DNA of 64,000 nt from an uncultured Dyadobacter sp. (GTDB lineage Bacteria; Bacteroidota; Bacteroidia; Cytophagales; Spirosomataceae): NCBI RefSeq assembly GCF_946482605.1, contig NZ_CAMLSE010000028.1:38173-102172 (forward strand), read 5' to 3'. The translations under genes and the position numbers were made by a program. Positions 1-8,442 of this stretch are shown piece after piece. Under the pieces are notes generated by a model. The model did not search any database. It was given only the letters and a program-made list of their open reading frames with translations, and was not told where the DNA came from. The stretch's first letter is position 1, and each line of letters opens with the position of its first letter.

Positions 1-186
1 GTCGAGGTTTGATCCCCAGAGGCTCACAAAACCGGCCGGGTCCCGGATGGCGGGTTCACTGTCGGGACTACCCGCTTCGATCAGCAGCACCTTGCGTCTG
101 GAATCAGCGCTGAGGCGATTGGCCAGCACGCTGCCGGCAGCTCCGGCCCCGACAATGATGAAATCGTATATCTGATTGTTCAGCAT
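1..186 (-). CDS. GMC-family FAD-dependent oxidoreductase, N-terminal part only
   Basis: Only the first 62 codons lie in the window; the gene continues past the left edge. The start is the ATG at 186. Residues 8-34 form a Rossmann dinucleotide-binding motif ([15 protein letters not shown]), followed by a strand ending in LLIEAG, the FAD-ribose-binding acidic end typical of glucose-methanol-choline oxidoreductases. Family members oxidise alcohols such as choline or sugars using FAD. It is the last visible gene of the minus-strand operon, 27 bases after the ThDP enzyme stop, so it may act on the alcohol or aldehyde that enzyme makes or uses. The substrate cannot be told from this fragment. Confidence 0.8.
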   Translation of the reverse strand, partial: MLNNQIYDFIIVGAGAAGSVLANRLSADSRRKVLLIEAGSPDSEPAIRDPAGFVSLWGSNLD

Positions 187-213
187 CTCAAGAGTAAGGG
201 TTTAGATAGTCAG

Positions 214-1923
214 CTAATGTGAACAATTGATTTTTACCCACTCAGACCGGTGATCTCCTTCCAGTACCAGATCGATCAGGAAGGGTTTATCGTCGGCCAG
301 CATTCGCTCGATCGCCGGACCGATCTCCTCTTCGGTTTCCACTCTTACCGCCTCCACGCCCATGGATTGCGCCAGGAGGTCGAAACGGATCGCGGGATAG
401 GACAGGTCGAATGGAAGCGGATAGTCATGCTTACCGATCTCCCTTTCTTTCCAGTACTGATCGATGTTGAGCTGTAAAAGTTTGTAGGAACCATTGTTGC
501 ATACGACAAACTTCGCTCCTGTCTGGTGGCGTACTGCCGACCAGAGCGTCTGGATCGTATACATGGAGCCGCCGTCGCCGGAAAACCCGATTACCGTCTT
601 GCCCGGCTGCGCCAGCTTAGCGCCGATCGCCCCCGGAAATCCGACGCCGAGTGAACCTCCGCGGGTAACAAAATAGCTTCCGGCCCTGGTGGGAGGAATG
701 TAGCGGCTCACTGCCGGTGAGCTGGTCAGGGCCTCATCGAAGATAACCGTTTCGTCCAGATTCAGCTTTTCGGCCAGCACCCGTGCGAACTGCGCCATAT
801 GCAGCGGCACCTTGCCCTGCTGCGCGTCATCCAGTTCTTTTTCTTGATTGATCCGCTCCTGTTTCAGGCTACCGATCTCCTCTATACGTGCCTTGGCCGC
901 AGCACTTTGTCCGGGCGTCATGATGGCTTCGATCGTCTCCGCCAACTCTGCCAGTGAGAGTTTGGGATCACTTACCACCCCAAGGTCAACCCGGTGGTTT
1001 TTAGCAATTTCATATGCATTCAGATCATAATGGATCACCCGGGCCCCCGGGGCGTAAATGTCGCCGAGGTCGGGAAAAACTTCGGGCACCATGTAAGTAC
1101 CTACGATCAGATTGACATCTCCTTTCGTCGTGATCGGGTGACTGTACGATCCGAACATATGGCCCGTCGCGCCCTGGTAAAGCGGGTGTGTCGTATCCAT
1201 GACCACGTCGCCGAACTCCACGCCGTAAACCTCTGCGCCCAACAGTTCGGCCACACGGGTCAGCTCGGCAATGGCACCGGAATAAGCAACGCCATCACCC
1301 ACGAAAATCATCGGTTTTTCTGCCGCCACCAGCATTTCCGCCGATTGACGGATCAGGCTGGCTGCGGGCGATACGCGAGTGGAGGGTATGCAGGAAGGAA
1401 AGACGGGCTCGTCGTTGATCTCATCCAGCACATCCATCGGCAGGCACACGTACACAGGGCCCATAGGCGGCGTAGAAGCGATCTTGACAGCCTTGCGTAA
1501 TGTCCGCAGCAGCGATTTCGAGGAAGTTGCCATCGTCGAGAACTTCGTAACCGGTGCCATCATCCCTACGAGGTCGTTGGCCATTTGTGCATCCATATTC
1601 ATGTACTGCACACCGGCGTCCGAACCAATAACCACCAGCGGGGCGTGTCCCCTTTTCGCCTGATACACGGCTCCGACCGCATTCCCTATCCCGGGCGAAC
1701 TGTGCAGCTGCACCAGGGTAGGCTTTTGAGTGGCGCGGGCGTAACCGTCGGCCATCATCACCGCGATGGTTTCCTGCAACGTAAGCACGTATTTCATCTC
1801 GGGGTACTCGGCCACGGCGTCCAGGAAACCCTGCTCTACCGTACCCGGGTTGCCGAACATGTATTCCATGCCGTCCGCGAGGAACTGCTCGATGATCTTT
1901 TGATTTCCGGTCTTACCAGCCAT
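214..1923 (-). CDS. Thiamine diphosphate-dependent decarboxylase, benzoylformate decarboxylase-like
   Basis: A 569-residue ThDP enzyme with the usual N-terminal Pyr domain, central domain and C-terminal PP domain. The cofactor-activating Glu is E51 (LTLQETIAVM). The LHSSPGIGNA stretch around H74 corresponds to the active-site His loop of benzoylformate decarboxylase rather than to acetolactate synthase. The GDGGSMYT...CNNG segment is the ThDP/Mg2+ motif. I chose the ATG at 1923, which overlaps the upstream DJ-1 gene by 11 bases, because the in-frame ATG at 1968 would add 15 residues with no family counterpart. The enzyme probably decarboxylates a 2-oxoacid or joins aldehydes; the substrate is unknown. 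The operon context (SnoaL-like proteins, GMC oxidoreductase) suggests a dedicated small-molecule pathway. Confidence 0.8.
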   Translation of the reverse strand: MAGKTGNQKIIEQFLADGMEYMFGNPGTVEQGFLDAVAEYPEMKYVLTLQETIAVMMADGYARATQKPTLVQLHSSPGIGNAVGAVYQAKRGHAPLVVIGSDAGVQYMNMDAQMANDLVGMMAPVTKFSTMATSSKSLLRTLRKAVKIASTPPMGPVYVCLPMDVLDEINDEPVFPSCIPSTRVSPAASLIRQSAEMLVAAEKPMIFVGDGVAYSGAIAELTRVAELLGAEVYGVEFGDVVMDTTHPLYQGATGHMFGSYSHPITTKGDVNLIVGTYMVPEVFPDLGDIYAPGARVIHYDLNAYEIAKNHRVDLGVVSDPKLSLAELAETIEAIMTPGQSAAAKARIEEIGSLKQERINQEKELDDAQQGKVPLHMAQFARVLAEKLNLDETVIFDEALTSSPAVSRYIPPTRAGSYFVTRGGSLGVGFPGAIGAKLAQPGKTVIGFSGDGGSMYTIQTLWSAVRHQTGAKFVVCNNGSYKLLQLNIDQYWKEREIGKHDYPLPFDLSYPAIRFDLLAQSMGVEAVRVETEEEIGPAIERMLADDKPFLIDLVLEGDHRSEWVKINCSH

Positions 1924-2740
1924 AACGTTTGAGACCTTTATCGAGCACATTGACAAACTGTTCTCCAAATTCGAACGAGCATTGCAGCGAGCGTGCCGTA
2001 ATGAATGGATAGTCCACGATCACCGACGTTTCTTTTCCGAAGTTACCGTGGTATTGTCCTTCCGGGCCCACGGCGTCGGACAGGATATATTCCAGCACGT
2101 ATGGCGGAGGCCCCATGTTGAGGTCGGTATGCAGGAAACCGGTACCGTCGTGGTAATCGTATTCGATACAATGGCCGGTAACGTGCTTGCCGCGGATAAT
2201 GGAACGACGCTCGTTGAAGTCCCTGGCGAAAACCAATGGGGCTACGCCATAACAGATTCCTGCCACAGGCATTTGTTTGTTGTAAAAACCAAGTACCAGA
2301 TCGTGTACTCTCTGGTTGTTCACCAAATCGATGATCGGTCCGCTGCCGCCCACCAGGAACACTGCCGCATATTCCTCAGTCAGCTTTTCCTGCGCGATTT
2401 TGAGGTCTGCGTAGTACTTTTCAAAAGTCCGGAGAAAATCAGGAGCTGAAAAATAGGGACGTTCCGGGATGAGGTCTTTTAGGCTTTGACGCTGTTCGAG
2501 GCGGTTTGTAGCTTCGAATGCTTTCACTTTTTCGGCGGCCAACGGAGTCGTCACGCATACACCCAGCGGCGGATCTATGTAAGTAGTATCATAGCTGGGA
2601 GGCAATGCTTCGGCTTTCTTGCCATTCGGTGTCACGAATTCGACGGTGTATCCCGCCTCTTCGAGCTTTTCGAGCGGACCAACGAGCTCAATGCCCCAGT
2701 AACCGTATTCCGACAATACGGCGAGTATTTTCTTTGACAT
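1913..2740 (-). CDS. DJ-1/PfpI family protein (class I glutamine amidotransferase-like)
   Basis: A 275-residue protein of the Hsp31-like long DJ-1 group. The nucleophile elbow AGICYG places the reactive Cys at residue 163, preceded by the strand AAVFLVGGSGP (125-135), which normally carries the oxyanion-hole glycines. Family members act as glyoxalase III/deglycase, chaperone or hydrolase. The 3' end overlaps the ThDP decarboxylase start, implying translational coupling. A reactive-carbonyl role would fit a pathway handling 2-oxoacids or aldehydes, but this is inference. No signal peptide, so cytoplasmic. Confidence 0.8.
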   Translation of the reverse strand: MSKKILAVLSEYGYWGIELVGPLEKLEEAGYTVEFVTPNGKKAEALPPSYDTTYIDPPLGVCVTTPLAAEKVKAFEATNRLEQRQSLKDLIPERPYFSAPDFLRTFEKYYADLKIAQEKLTEEYAAVFLVGGSGPIIDLVNNQRVHDLVLGFYNKQMPVAGICYGVAPLVFARDFNERRSIIRGKHVTGHCIEYDYHDGTGFLHTDLNMGPPPYVLEYILSDAVGPEGQYHGNFGKETSVIVDYPFITARSLQCSFEFGEQFVNVLDKGLKRYGW

Positions 2741-2811
2741 AAGATTTCAGTGTTTCAGAAAAATCTAAAAAGAGGATAAACTGAGAAGGAGGAGGATTTA
2801 AGACTTTCGGA

Positions 2812-3249
2812 TCAATGTCCGGGAGGTGGCGGCACTACGCCCAATTGTTGCAGCAAACCCAATTCATCGACATTGGCCCAGCGTTCGGCTATCTTGCCGT
2901 CGTTGAGGCGTACCGTCGTAGTGCCTGTCATCGTGATTGGCTTGCCTGATGGCGGCATTCCCATTACGCCACCGGTATCGGTGCCGTTGAGTCTCCATCT
3001 GTGGACCACTTTGTCTTGCACAAAGATCTGGTCTTCGATTGTCAGCTGCACATCCGGCATTGCTCCGCGGAACATCCCGATAATGCCCTTGAAACTGGCC
3101 GAGCCAGGCTCAGAAACCGTCTTGCCGCCCACCTGCGAGTGGTCGATCGCGTCGGCTGATAACAAGTCTTCCCGTACGACACCGGTGTTCCAAGCCGCTT
3201 CGAAAAACTCAATACAAATTGCATTGTTCTGTTCTGCTGTAAATGACAT
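2812..3249 (-). CDS. SnoaL-like (NTF2-fold) ester cyclase family protein
   Basis: A 145-residue single-domain protein. The C-terminal half carries the SnoaL-like polyketide cyclase/ester cyclase signature: HRWRLNGTDTG, then TGTTTVRLNDGKIAERW and the terminal ELGLLQQLGV. These folds bind small hydrophobic molecules and catalyse aldol-type cyclisation or isomerisation, although many members have no known reaction. It lies 71 bases upstream of the DJ-1 gene on the same strand and is one of four such genes in a row. Cytoplasmic, no signal peptide. Confidence 0.75.
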   Translation of the reverse strand: MSFTAEQNNAICIEFFEAAWNTGVVREDLLSADAIDHSQVGGKTVSEPGSASFKGIIGMFRGAMPDVQLTIEDQIFVQDKVVHRWRLNGTDTGGVMGMPPSGKPITMTGTTTVRLNDGKIAERWANVDELGLLQQLGVVPPPPGH

Positions 3250-3280
3250 AGTTGAAAATTATTTAAGGGTTGAAAAAAGA

Positions 3281-3380
3281 CTTCGGCCGTAGGCCATCGG
3301 CCATCAGCCAATAATTTGGCAAGGAATAATCCAGAAAAGAACGCCGACTGCCGAAAGCCGACTGCCGACAGCAGACAGCC
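3281..3380. repeat. GC-rich short-motif intergenic repeat
   Basis: Between two SnoaL-like genes lie two modules. The first, 3281-3309, is built from reiterated GGCC(G/A)T steps (GGCCGTAGGCCATCGGCCAT). The second, 3342-3380, contains GCCGACTGCCGA twice followed by decayed copies, and ends directly at the stop codon of the next gene. The composition differs from the AT-rich sequence between the modules. It resembles a dispersed intergenic repeat; copy number elsewhere cannot be seen here. Confidence 0.55.
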
Positions 3381-4532
3381 TTACTTAACTACAAATGGCC
3401 TTCCATTCAGAAATGCCTCTACGATCCAGGCGGTGTTGATGTAATTTTTAAATAGGGTAACCTGGCCTTCCTCGTTGGTTTCCACGACATGTACCACGCT
3501 GGTCTTGAATGGCAGACCGGTCGCGAGCGATGTGCCGGCCTCGTCTATCACGACGGCGGCGACATGGCCCTGGTAGATCATACGTGTCGGTTTGAAATGA
3601 TCGAAATGCATGGTTTCCAGGATTTGGCTGGCCGATTCGGCCGCGGCGTCCGGGCCTATGCGTTCCCCCGCCCAGGAAAGCAGATCGGGAGGCCCAAAAA
3701 TGTCCCAAACCACGTCGGGTGCGAAGACTTTTCTTACCTCGGGCACATTCAGTCCCTGCAACGCGGCGTACATGGCCTTCACCGTCCTGACCGTCTGCGG
3801 TGGTGTTTCGAAAACATCCGGATCGAACACAATACTGTCTGTCGTTCTTTCCGCTGCGACGGGCTGGATCACGTGATAATGCGGATCACCGTCTACGGAC
3901 CGCACGGTAAACGGCCGTCCGCCGAAGATCGCTTCCACCAGCGGAAATGTGTCGCGGTAGTACTGTAACCGATCGATCTTGCCATTTCTGACTGTCACCC
4001 AGTGTACTACTCCCCCGCTGTACGGAACACCGTACCGGGACTCCCCGCTCCCGTGGAGCACAACGGCAACAGTGTTGCCTTGTGCGATGTACCGGGTTGG
4101 TTCCAGCTTATCAAATGCCAGACCTTCGTTGAGTAAAACAAAATATTTAGAAACTCCTGTATGTCCTTTCCAGCATCCGGCCCAGGGCATCAGGTCGGTT
4201 GGACCCGCTACTTCCCAGATCACATCCTGCGCCAGGAAGTCCAGCACGTCGGCCAGGTTGTTGTCCTGCCACGCCCGGTAAAAATCCACAAGCAGTGCTG
4301 TCGGATCGAGGTCGAATGCATTGACATCGGCCACGACCGCGATTTCTTTACCTGTGTTCGTCCTGATGACAGTATCCCGGTCCCGCTGGCTGAAACGCAG
4401 CTCTTTTCTGGAAAGCCCGGGCGTGTCGATGACCAGCACGCCATTGTCGGCATCAAAACCTTCGACTCTAACCGGTTCGATGGGAAAGCTCCCGTTCGCG
4501 ACCAGAAATTGAACTGCGCTTTTTGTTTCCAT
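3381..4532 (-). CDS. Tandem SnoaL_2/NTF2-like domain protein
   Basis: A 383-residue protein with a short N-terminal segment (1-75) and two NTF2-like domains at about 77-210 and 247-383. Both repeats share a visible pattern: a helix with Y-A or F-Y, an APDVVWDI/AQDVIWEV strand, a GPxDLxxWAG motif, F-D-x-(F/L)-x-P-T-R, and a C-terminal EAxxxGRPF. The duplication is internal and diverged. No known catalytic residues can be assigned. It sits 12 bases downstream of a single-domain SnoaL gene and belongs to the same operon. Unlike its neighbours it resembles the SnoaL_2 rather than the ester-cyclase branch, so a different ligand is likely. Confidence 0.7.
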   Translation of the reverse strand: METKSAVQFLVANGSFPIEPVRVEGFDADNGVLVIDTPGLSRKELRFSQRDRDTVIRTNTGKEIAVVADVNAFDLDPTALLVDFYRAWQDNNLADVLDFLAQDVIWEVAGPTDLMPWAGCWKGHTGVSKYFVLLNEGLAFDKLEPTRYIAQGNTVAVVLHGSGESRYGVPYSGGVVHWVTVRNGKIDRLQYYRDTFPLVEAIFGGRPFTVRSVDGDPHYHVIQPVAAERTTDSIVFDPDVFETPPQTVRTVKAMYAALQGLNVPEVRKVFAPDVVWDIFGPPDLLSWAGERIGPDAAAESASQILETMHFDHFKPTRMIYQGHVAAVVIDEAGTSLATGLPFKTSVVHVVETNEEGQVTLFKNYINTAWIVEAFLNGRPFVVK

Positions 4533-4544
4533 ACCGGACGACTG

Positions 4545-4955
4545 TTAGAGCACTTTGAGTTGCTGAAGTAATCCAAGACTATCCTGGGCGACCCACATTT
4601 CGACGATCTTGCTGTCCTTGATCCGAAAAATATCGATGCCCTGATCATATACCTGAAGACCGGTTGTATCCCGTCCCAGAAAAGTACCTGTGTTGGTAGC
4701 TACGTAAGACCACCGGCTTACGACCTTGTCGCCGTCTGCCAGCTCGTCGTGCAGCGTGAAATGCACGTCGGGGAAAGCGAGGAGGGCTGTTTCGAACCAC
4801 TTGCGCAGGGTAGGCGGCTGATGCGCCTGCCCGGGAGGAAAGTGGAATGTGACATCTTCCACCGCGATTTCGTCGAGTAGTTCACCCCTCTTTTCATTCC
4901 ATAGTTCAAACCAATACCGGCGAACTATGGCTTTGTTATCTTCTGTCTGTGTCAT
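4545..4955 (-). CDS. SnoaL-like (NTF2-fold) ester cyclase family protein
   Basis: A 136-residue single-domain protein. GDKVVSRWSY, TNTGTFLG, the YDQGIDIFRI strand and the terminal DSLGLLQQLKVL match the SnoaL-like/ester cyclase pattern seen in the neighbouring genes, especially the second half of the protein encoded at 4961-5824. Only five bases separate it from that upstream gene, so the two are almost certainly co-translated. Cytoplasmic. The ligand is unknown. Confidence 0.75.
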   Translation of the reverse strand: MTQTEDNKAIVRRYWFELWNEKRGELLDEIAVEDVTFHFPPGQAHQPPTLRKWFETALLAFPDVHFTLHDELADGDKVVSRWSYVATNTGTFLGRDTTGLQVYDQGIDIFRIKDSKIVEMWVAQDSLGLLQQLKVL

Positions 4956-4960
4956 GGGAT

Positions 4961-5824
4961 TCAGGAAGGGATTGCACCTAGTTGCTGCATCAGGCCAAAA
5001 TCATTTTCGTTAACATGCACGGAAGCGATTTTGCCATTTTTGATGGTGAAAATATCAATACCATAATCCTTGATATGGTTGCCTGTCGGAGCTGCTCCCA
5101 GGAACTCGCCCTGGTGCGTTCCCTCGATATTCCATCGGCTGGCTACCTTGTCGCCTTCCGCCGTCTGCCTCATTACATTGAATTTAATGTCGGGAAATGC
5201 ATTGCGGAGGTAGGACACAAAACCTTTGAATGCTGGGTAACCGGCGATCGGCTCAGGTTGTGTAGGAATGATAAATTTAAAATCGGGGTCGAGGATCTCC
5301 TCCACGACATCCAGCTTGCCCTGGCTCATGATCTCGTCGAAATACCGCGACGCCAACTGATTATGGAGCTCGAAATCGGGCACGGCAACGGCGGCATCGG
5401 AAGGTAATACACCGAGTTGAAGCATCAAACCAAGCGTGTCCTCGTGGCCGATAGACTCGACGATCTTCCCGTCCTTGATCGTATGCCAGGTCATACCGTC
5501 GATCTCAAAGAATTTGCCTGTTGCTTCCACATTGCCTTTGATCGTCAGCAGCGGGCCGCCGGTATGCGTGCCGCCACCTCTCCAACGGGTGATCACCCAG
5601 TCGCCGCCGGCGACCATTTCCTGCGGATTGATGTAAAAATCCGGGAATGCCCCGTGCAGCATATGTACCAGTCCCATGAAGCCTTCGGGGCCGTGGAAAG
5701 GCTCCGGATGTGTGGGCAGGGTGAAAATAAAGTCCTGGGACAGAATTTCCTGAGCAGTCTGCTCATTCATTCCGTTCATGATCTGGTAGAAATAACGTCT
5801 GGAAATTGCCTTATTCTGATTCAT
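4961..5824 (-). CDS. Tandem SnoaL-like ester cyclase domain protein
   Basis: A 287-residue protein with two SnoaL-like domains, about 1-140 and 150-287. Each begins with an (I/L)ASRRYF-type helix and ends in LGLMLQLGVLP or FGLMQQLGAIP; ITRWRGGGTHTGG and ASRWNIEGTHQG are the equivalent strands. I start at the ATG at 5824 (MNQNKAISRR), because the longer in-frame ATG at 5911 adds 29 residues with no domain content. It is the promoter-proximal gene of the operon. Domain duplication may give a fused pseudodimer, since single SnoaL domains often dimerise. Confidence 0.75.
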   Translation of the reverse strand: MNQNKAISRRYFYQIMNGMNEQTAQEILSQDFIFTLPTHPEPFHGPEGFMGLVHMLHGAFPDFYINPQEMVAGGDWVITRWRGGGTHTGGPLLTIKGNVEATGKFFEIDGMTWHTIKDGKIVESIGHEDTLGLMLQLGVLPSDAAVAVPDFELHNQLASRYFDEIMSQGKLDVVEEILDPDFKFIIPTQPEPIAGYPAFKGFVSYLRNAFPDIKFNVMRQTAEGDKVASRWNIEGTHQGEFLGAAPTGNHIKDYGIDIFTIKNGKIASVHVNENDFGLMQQLGAIPS

Positions 5825-6445
5825 TTTTCTTCTGCTTATCAGGTGAAAGGTTTGGTTTAGATTCAAAAAGGCACCGCTTGCCGTGCTATTGTGTTTCAAA
5901 TATCTCCACATCCGCTACTTAGGACTTTCAAATACTGACCGAAACTGAAAAAAACCGAGGTGAACTCTTTCTATCCCGAAGTCAAACCGTTCGCTCATGC
6001 TGTCAAGCTGAAAAAAACGACATCAAATTTTCTTGCAGGGGATTGAAGCAGAATTTACGGTACCTGAAATCACCAGAAACGCAATTTTTTTATTCGTACA
6101 TGCTGACGTAGAACTAGTTATATAAATTTAGTTCCGACCATACGGGAAGCGAAAAATCGGGAAGGTCACCTTAATTACTTTTTTTATACTATTTTGCACT
6201 TAACCGGTAGTAAAATTTCTACTTAAATCAGTATTATTGCAGCCGAACCCGCTTATCCCGCACTAATCAACATTCTAAGCCACAGGCACGCCGATTCTTT
6301 TTACGCACATTTCGGACAGCACTGTCACTAACCGGCAGTACACCTTTGAAGTACCATGGCATAACCAGTCTGTGATGATTTTGCTATTCCTTTCATTTCA
6401 AGTACCCATTGAAGCTACCTTTCACAACTTAAAAGATTCTCTTCT
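5825..6445. promoter_or_regulatory. Divergent promoter region with a 12-base direct repeat
   Basis: This 621-base AT-rich gap separates the leftward SnoaL operon from the rightward receiver-GAF/LytS/LytTR operon and holds no credible gene. TAACCGGTAGTA at 6201-6212 recurs with one change (TAACCGGCAGTA) at 6329-6340, both oriented toward the regulatory operon. The first copy is followed by a near-palindrome (AGTAAAATTTCTACT). The pair could be a regulator-binding site, perhaps for the LytTR protein encoded just downstream; that link is inference. Confidence 0.4.
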
Positions 6446-7399
6446 ATGAAACCTTTGAACCTCCTGGTCGTTGCGATCCGAAACGAATGGCTGGGGTTGC
6501 TGGAAGACTCTCTGAGTTATGCCGGCTACCAGTTTCGAATCAAGCAGGCTAATTCCAAGCAATCCGCTATTAAAGCATTTCACGAAGCCAAGTACGATCT
6601 GCTGATCTCCAATTGTATCCTTCCCGACGGTAAGATCACCGACCTTGCCAATGTACTGGGCAGCCAGCTTCCATGCCTCGTCATGACGGAGGGGCACTGT
6701 CCGGTGACCGCAGAGCGTGTGCTGGCTGTAACGGAAACCAACTACTATATCAATTGCTCGAACAAACTCGGCTGGATCCCCGCTTTGGAGAACACCCTCT
6801 CGAAATGGGAAGACAATGCCAAACAGAAGCTCGATCAGCACATTCAGAACCATGATAACCTTTATAAAAAGGTGCTTGCACGCTGTAACGAGCTGTTATC
6901 CGGACAAAAAAAGGCCAATCAGGCGATCTCGGAAGTCTTCCACCTCCTGATAGAAGTAATGGACCTGAGCCGCGCCTATCTTTGCCTCAAAAGTGCGCGG
7001 CATGGAGAGCCGTTCATTACCCGGCAAACAGAGGCTGTTGCCCCCGGTGTTACCCTGAAACAGGCGCGCACAGAGGATCCTGCCGAAATCCCTTACCTGA
7101 AAAGATGGGCTCCGCTTTTCGAAGCCGGCCGTACCGTGGCTGAACTGAACAACCTGTTGCCTACATTGGAACAACAGTTGTTTACCCGCCGCGACATACA
7201 ATCGCTCCTGGCGGTGCCGATTCATGTCGGCGGCAACTGGATCGGATATATCGCGATCGAGGATGCCCTGAACCCCAGGGAATGGACCGAAGCGGAGGAA
7301 GCACTCATGCGCTCGGTGGCTGATCTGATCCAGAAAAAACATTTCACAACTGTTCCATCATCCCGCCATAACTCCGAATTACTGACGAGCCCGGCATGA
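6446..7399 (+). CDS. Degenerate receiver-GAF regulatory protein
   Basis: A 317-residue protein. Residues 1-120 follow the CheY-like receiver pattern, but the phosphoacceptor position reads DLLISNCILPDG with Asn at 56 instead of Asp, and the acidic pair normally after strand 1 is absent (LLVVAIRNEW). This receiver is probably not phosphorylated by the usual chemistry. A coiled-coil-like linker (125-165) leads to a GAF domain (about 165-305, with LLAVPIHVGGNWIGYIAIED). GAF domains bind small ligands or mediate dimerisation. The stop overlaps the start of the LytS-type kinase (ATGA), so it probably acts with that pair as an extra sensory or scaffold subunit. Confidence 0.75.
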   Translation: MKPLNLLVVAIRNEWLGLLEDSLSYAGYQFRIKQANSKQSAIKAFHEAKYDLLISNCILPDGKITDLANVLGSQLPCLVMTEGHCPVTAERVLAVTETNYYINCSNKLGWIPALENTLSKWEDNAKQKLDQHIQNHDNLYKKVLARCNELLSGQKKANQAISEVFHLLIEVMDLSRAYLCLKSARHGEPFITRQTEAVAPGVTLKQARTEDPAEIPYLKRWAPLFEAGRTVAELNNLLPTLEQQLFTRRDIQSLLAVPIHVGGNWIGYIAIEDALNPREWTEAEEALMRSVADLIQKKHFTTVPSSRHNSELLTSPA

Positions 7400-8442
7400 C
7401 TGCTGATCTGAATTACAGGAACGGGATGTCATTAGGTTGGCGTCTCTGTTTCATTTTGAGCCTGTTCGCAACCATTCCCAGGCTGATATTCGTGTGGCCA
7501 TCGCTGTTCAGCCCTTCCGAAATCGGGATGGGTGTGCTGGATATCTGTATCCAGTTCATCATCAGCTTTGAATTTGCGTGGATATTTGTATACATCTGCC
7601 TGCAACACACGTATCAGATCCCAAGCTGGTTCAACCGCCAGAATCCGTGGATACAGGGCATGCTGCTTATCATTCTTTTTCTGGGGATCAACGAAATCCT
7701 CTTTCAGCTTAAAATTGCGCTCGACAACGACAATTCGGATATATTCATTTTCCGCGTAGTTTATTATCTGTACCATATACTGTTGCTGGTGGCCATACTC
7801 GGTTTCCGGAATTTCATGCTGACCACCCAGGAAAATCACAAGATCGGCATGGAAAACGAGCAGCTCAAACGTGAGCAGCTCAAAGCACAACTCGAAGCGC
7901 TCCGCAACCAGCTGAACCCCCATTTCCTTTTCAATGCCCTCAATATTCTCAATATCTCGATCATTACGAACCCCGATCTAGCCCAGCGCATCGTACTCGA
8001 TTTGTCCGATATTCTGCGGTATAATCTCAAAGTCCAAAACCAAAACCTGATCCTGCTCAACGACGAGCTTGCTGCCGCACGCGCTTATCTGGACCTCCAC
8101 AAGGCCCGGTTCGGTGAGAAAATGGCATTTGAATTCGTAGGTACCGACACCAGCAGGGAGTGGTACATTATTCCGCTGTCGTTGCAGTTGCTGATAGAAA
8201 ACGCGATCAAACATAATGTGATCACGTCCAGCCAGGTTTTGCTGATCCAGATCCGGCTTAACGAACCTGACAAACAGGTGGTCGTCATGAACACAGTTAA
8301 TAAAAAGCTCAACGCGCCCAGTACCGGCATCGGGTTGCAGAACCTCGACAAGCGGTACCGGATCCAGACCGGCCAGAAACCGTCGCTCACGGAAGACGAA
8401 CAACAATTCACCGTAAAAGTACCCTTGATTGAAGCTCCATGA
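7396..8442 (+). CDS. LytS/YehU-type sensor histidine kinase
   Basis: A 348-residue membrane kinase. Four hydrophobic segments (about 14-34, 46-70, 88-106, 117-140) precede a coiled coil (146-170) and the His_kinase domain. The phosphoacceptor is H176 in RNQLNPHFLFNALN, and the ATPase domain follows (LLIENAIKHNV N-box, GIGLQNLDKRY G-box). The start at 7396 gives ATGA coupling to the receiver-GAF gene, and its own stop couples the same way to the LytTR regulator. There is no large periplasmic domain, so the signal is likely membrane-borne or comes through the GAF partner. Confidence 0.9.
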   Translation: MTADLNYRNGMSLGWRLCFILSLFATIPRLIFVWPSLFSPSEIGMGVLDICIQFIISFEFAWIFVYICLQHTYQIPSWFNRQNPWIQGMLLIILFLGINEILFQLKIALDNDNSDIFIFRVVYYLYHILLLVAILGFRNFMLTTQENHKIGMENEQLKREQLKAQLEALRNQLNPHFLFNALNILNISIITNPDLAQRIVLDLSDILRYNLKVQNQNLILLNDELAAARAYLDLHKARFGEKMAFEFVGTDTSREWYIIPLSLQLLIENAIKHNVITSSQVLLIQIRLNEPDKQVVVMNTVNKKLNAPSTGIGLQNLDKRYRIQTGQKPSLTEDEQQFTVKVPLIEAP

